A stretch of 64,000 bases of DNA. Source: Phytophthora colocasiae (lineage: Eukaryota > Oomycota > Peronosporomycetes > Peronosporales > Peronosporaceae). Positions 60,850-64,000 of this stretch are shown piece by piece. A model generated the notes under the pieces. That model did no database searches and was not told the origin of the DNA. It was given only the letters and a program-made list of their open reading frames with translations. The DNA lies in contig JAGKQI010000028.1 in NCBI GenBank assembly GCA_018806915.1, positions 372,001 through 436,000 on the forward strand, written 5' to 3'. Numbering within the stretch: position 1 is the stretch's first letter; each line of letters opens with the position of its first letter. Both the position numbers and the translations under genes were made by a program.

Positions 60850-61666
60850 ATTTCATTTGATTGATCGAATCCGCTAAAAGAACGCTCCCCCTTTCCCGTT
60901 TTTCATTTCCGAGACAGGGGTGGTAGGTCGCGAAAGGAAACGACCATCAAAGTACGAGCCTGAAGATTGGCGACAGAGAGGACAAAAGAAGGCGAAGAAG
61001 CGAGCGGAGATGGACCTGTCATCGATAACATCGTATGCGGACGCTGCCCCTCAGGTACTACGCTACACTGTAGTGTATATGAAAACCAAGGAATACCTCA
61101 CATGGTCACTTGTTTGGATATGAATGTAGTTGGAGGAAACGCTCTCGCACGTCAACATTACTGAAGACGATCCGGCTGTCATCCTGGATTGGGATCTTGA
61201 TGCGTTGCAAGAGTTCGTAGCGAGGGCGATCGTAAATGATGGTGCTCCGAACCCACCGGCGAGACCAGGGTGGCTGAGGACATTTCCTCCAACAGCAGCG
61301 TCGCTTGCTGATGATATTGTGACGCGTCTTGCACAAGTGGCGGGTGGTCGATTCGGGGTTGTTGTGCTTGCCCCGAACGATATGACTCAATACGGCAACA
61401 TCAGGGAGCGGATCGGAATTCTTGAAATCGAACCATTCATGCAAGTCAATTTCGCTGCAGCGCCTCCAAACCAACGTCTTGCTCGGACCGGCTATTTGAT
61501 AGATAATCGCAGGGTACTGCAACCACTCGATCTAGCACGTGCTCCTCCATCACCACCACTACGTCAGATCTTTTCATGATCCGATGATGTTTCGCTAATG
61601 AAATCGTCGCATAAGATGCGCTTTTCTTCCGATAGTTCATTCGAGAAGAAGTGATAATCCGAAAAG
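60850..61666 (+). pseudogene. Family X, copy 7
   Basis: Basic segment at 60920-61000 and full-length second frame 61130-61579 (149 residues) with all landmarks. Downstream it keeps the gataatccgaaaag end, another uninterrupted Crypton site. Confidence 0.55.
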
Positions 61667-61884
61667 TTTTTTCTCGTCCCCTCATAATACTAGTTTTACC
61701 AATAATTGTTATATTTCAGCATTAGGTCCTTGCATTACATGAGTAGCTGCCGACAGCGATTTCCAGACAATACCTCCGAGTGATTGTTTTCTTTCTCCTG
61801 AGCTACTTAACCGAAGCTCAAATCTCTCCCAGCTTTAGCAGGGCCGATGCCTCGCATACTCTTCTTCTGATGTACTTAAGTAGC

Positions 61885-62090
61885 AAACAAATCGTCAAGT
61901 AAAAATGGAAAATATACAGAGGAGCTCCATACAGTTCGAGCCCGAATGAGACGTTGTGATAAGGTTCACGCTTTGGTAACTTGATCCGCTTCGACTCCGC
62001 TAGGATTTTCTGGTATTGGTACTCAATGACCCCCTTGGAAATACCCTCCTCCTCTATAGTTTTGTCCACTGTAGAACAAATCTTAACGTC
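61885..62090 (-). pseudogene. RecQ-type helicase fragment, copy 4, truncated
   Basis: Matches 23304-23515 (VDKTIEEEGISKGVIEYQYQ) and then departs from the block at about 62083. The following ~240 bases to 62330 have no recognised gene. Confidence 0.65.
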
Positions 62091-62329
62091 GTTCTGCCAT
62101 TCTGTAGCGGCTTCAAGAGGCATCGCACAGTTGCAATTCTTCGCACAGGGAGAACTGTCGAAATGGAAATGGGAGTAAAAGAGCTCTTTTCGGCAACCTG
62201 TAGCCATCTCTGACCAAGACCTGATCAAGCAACACATCCGCGCCAGAAGCCGATGATGAACGCGTTTCAACCCCAATTTTCACTCCGACGCTCGCGCCTC
62301 GCCTGACCAGCACCTCGCATGCGGCGCTC

Positions 62330-63565
62330 GTGAAGTGGCGTCGTGATCGTCGTGAATACGAAGAAACTATACGGAGCCGAGCCAAGGATAACGCCGGCGA
62401 TGTGATTGTGCCTGTAAAAAGCACTTTCGATCAAGGACTTCTTCGCATGTGGTGCATGCTCCGCTGGAAAATGTCCATTGAAGATGTCACTGACAGCCAC
62501 ATTTTGGCCGAAGTTGACAAAATCATTGCCAGCGTGAAAAACAACGACGTCCCCGACATCGATGTGGAGATGCGGGAGCAACTTCACATGGACTTGTCAG
62601 AAACTGACGTTAGTGAACGAGTTATCCAGTACTTCAAGAAGTGCCATGACATCATTGAGGAACATGGATGGCACCAATTCTTCACTGGTTCAGATGGGCG
62701 ACAACAGTTGTGCCGCATCTTGATCGCATCTTTGGAGCCTCAAGCGCTCCGCGATGAAGTAGAGAGAACAATCCGCTTCCAATTGCGCAAAGCAAAGGAA
62801 GACGAGGTTGTTCTCCATGATCTGATCCTACAAAAGGCTCTAGATCAAGAGAAAGCTTTTCAAAGCCTGAAGAGGTCTAAGCGCGATACGGGGCGTCAAC
62901 CTGGACGTGGGGTTAACCCTGCAGCGCCTAAGAAACAGCGCGTTGTCAGTGAAGTTACTAAGGCCGTCCCAAAACCCGCTACGAAAGCTACCTTAGAGCG
63001 ACCCAAGGTTCCTCCATCACCATGCCCCCACTGTGAGGGCATGCATTGGCTTTCCGAGTGCGGGAAGGCAACAGATGAGCAAAAGGCGGACATTCGCCGA
63101 AAGCTGCGTGCGCAACGGAACGACGGAGGCAAAAAGCAAGCTGCGCGGCTCAAACGTCTGCGTGAGTGTATGCCTGCCGAAGACAAGACTGTTGTTTTGA
63201 ATGGTGCGTTGACAGTGTCCTATTGTGCTGATACCGGTACCGATAGGACCGTTCTGAGTAGGCATCACGTCGAAGAGCTGAAGAAGTTTGATAGTTCGGT
63301 CGTGGTGTCAACTTTAGCGGTCCCTGTCGTAAACGAAGCCGTTGGAGAGCACAAAATCACCTGCTCGGATTCTGTGCAATTAAAGTTGATGCTAAATACC
63401 GCAGCGGGTCCAGTGACTATCCATGATCCTGTCGAGTGCCTAGTGATGGAAAACAATGAACCAGATCTCATTCTGGGGCAGGATGTTCTAAACACCCTCG
63501 GAATTGATCGTAATGCCTGCTGCCACGCGCTTTGTGCGCTTGCTTTTAGCGAGGGCAGTATCTAG
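62330..63565 (+). CDS. Gypsy-type Gag-protease ORF, 3'-truncated element
   Basis: 411 residues (the frame begins with MKWRRDRREYEE). Helical gag-like region of ~200 residues, a basic stretch, a zinc knuckle CPHCEGMHWLSEC (CX2CX4HX4C) and an aspartic protease with YCADTGTDRTVL, followed by LILGQDVLNTLGID. The frame continues only ~20 residues into DNA that, on the other strand, encodes reverse transcriptase, so the element is rearranged at about 63505. Confidence 0.8.
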   Translation: MKWRRDRREYEETIRSRAKDNAGDVIVPVKSTFDQGLLRMWCMLRWKMSIEDVTDSHILAEVDKIIASVKNNDVPDIDVEMREQLHMDLSETDVSERVIQYFKKCHDIIEEHGWHQFFTGSDGRQQLCRILIASLEPQALRDEVERTIRFQLRKAKEDEVVLHDLILQKALDQEKAFQSLKRSKRDTGRQPGRGVNPAAPKKQRVVSEVTKAVPKPATKATLERPKVPPSPCPHCEGMHWLSECGKATDEQKADIRRKLRAQRNDGGKKQAARLKRLRECMPAEDKTVVLNGALTVSYCADTGTDRTVLSRHHVEELKKFDSSVVVSTLAVPVVNEAVGEHKITCSDSVQLKLMLNTAAGPVTIHDPVECLVMENNEPDLILGQDVLNTLGIDRNACCHALCALAFSEGSI

Positions 63566-64000
63566 TCGCTGCTGCAGTGCGTCTACAGCACGCGCGTAGT
63601 CCGGTATAGATTCGCGCATCCAATTCGCAGAACAAAGGAACTGCTGCAGTTCCCCAGCCGTCGTTGGATATGGCATTGACCGTAAGACATCGATTCTCTC
63701 AGGGTCATGCGAAATTCCTTCACTGCTGATGATTCGGCCACACCATTGTACCGTTTGTTGGTAAAGACTGCTTTTTTTCGCACTCAATTTGAGCCCTGAG
63801 GCTGCCACTAGGTCGAAGAACTCCTCCAGTTTGGCTAGATAGGTCTGTATATCATCTGCAAATAAGAGGATGTCATCGATCCAAATGACAATGAAACTGT
63901 ACAAAAGCGAATCAAAGCATTTCTCCATCGTCTGCTGGAAGTGCACGGCAGCGTCACAGCATCCTTGCGGAACACGACGAGGAGTGTAGATTTTAGCGTC
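63488..64000 (-). pseudogene. Gypsy reverse transcriptase fragment in inverted orientation
   Basis: Minus-strand frame open to the window edge. It contains TPRRVPQGCCDAAVHFQQTM, the catalytic-site motif as VIWIDDILLFADD (WIDD instead of the common YLDD) and the thumb/connection region WCGRIISSEGISHDPERI. The upstream palm and fingers lie beyond the window. Confidence 0.85.

Overview
The window looks like a gene-sparse, transposon-rich block of an oomycete genome, most likely Phytophthora or a close relative. The main evidence is a Crinkler (CRN) effector gene with an LQLFLAK motif and an HVLVVYP motif ending the DWL region, short GT-AG introns, oomycete Inr-like start sites and Phytophthora-style Gypsy, Crypton, hAT and LINE remains. 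This is a call from sequence features only; no database search was run.

Layout. 0-15.6 kb is the gene-containing part: a retroelement ORF running off the left edge, a TMEM184/OST-alpha-like membrane protein, a CRN pseudogene, a family of unknown multi-pass membrane proteins with broken relatives and a 738-bp-armed inverted repeat, one apparently intact lipase of the Staphylococcus/Bacillus type, a small coiled-coil gene and a 601-aa ankyrin-repeat protein. From 15.6 kb to the right edge the DNA is a mosaic of segmental duplications built from three pieces: lipase fragments, a gene of unknown function called here 'family X' (seven copies), and RecQ-helicase fragments.

Mobile elements sit inside these duplicated blocks, and sister copies preserve the empty sites, so their ends can be set to the base: a head-to-tail pair of Crypton tyrosine-recombinase elements (17992-23093), a 6.4-kb chromodomain Gypsy element (24674-31036), a deleted hAT element with a perfect 8-bp target duplication inside an AGC-kinase fragment (35123-36133), and a 14.55-kb giant Gypsy element (40242-54792). 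The giant element has 539-bp LTRs, gag and pol in one frame separated by a single TGA, and an extra divergent gene pair (a multi-pass membrane protein and a nuclear-looking antisense protein). The right end (62.3-64 kb) holds a Gypsy gag-protease facing an inverted reverse-transcriptase fragment.

Most candidate host genes are broken, many by a one-base change in a homopolymer run. Both true decay and sequencing or assembly error are possible, and several features are therefore marked as pseudogenes with that caution.
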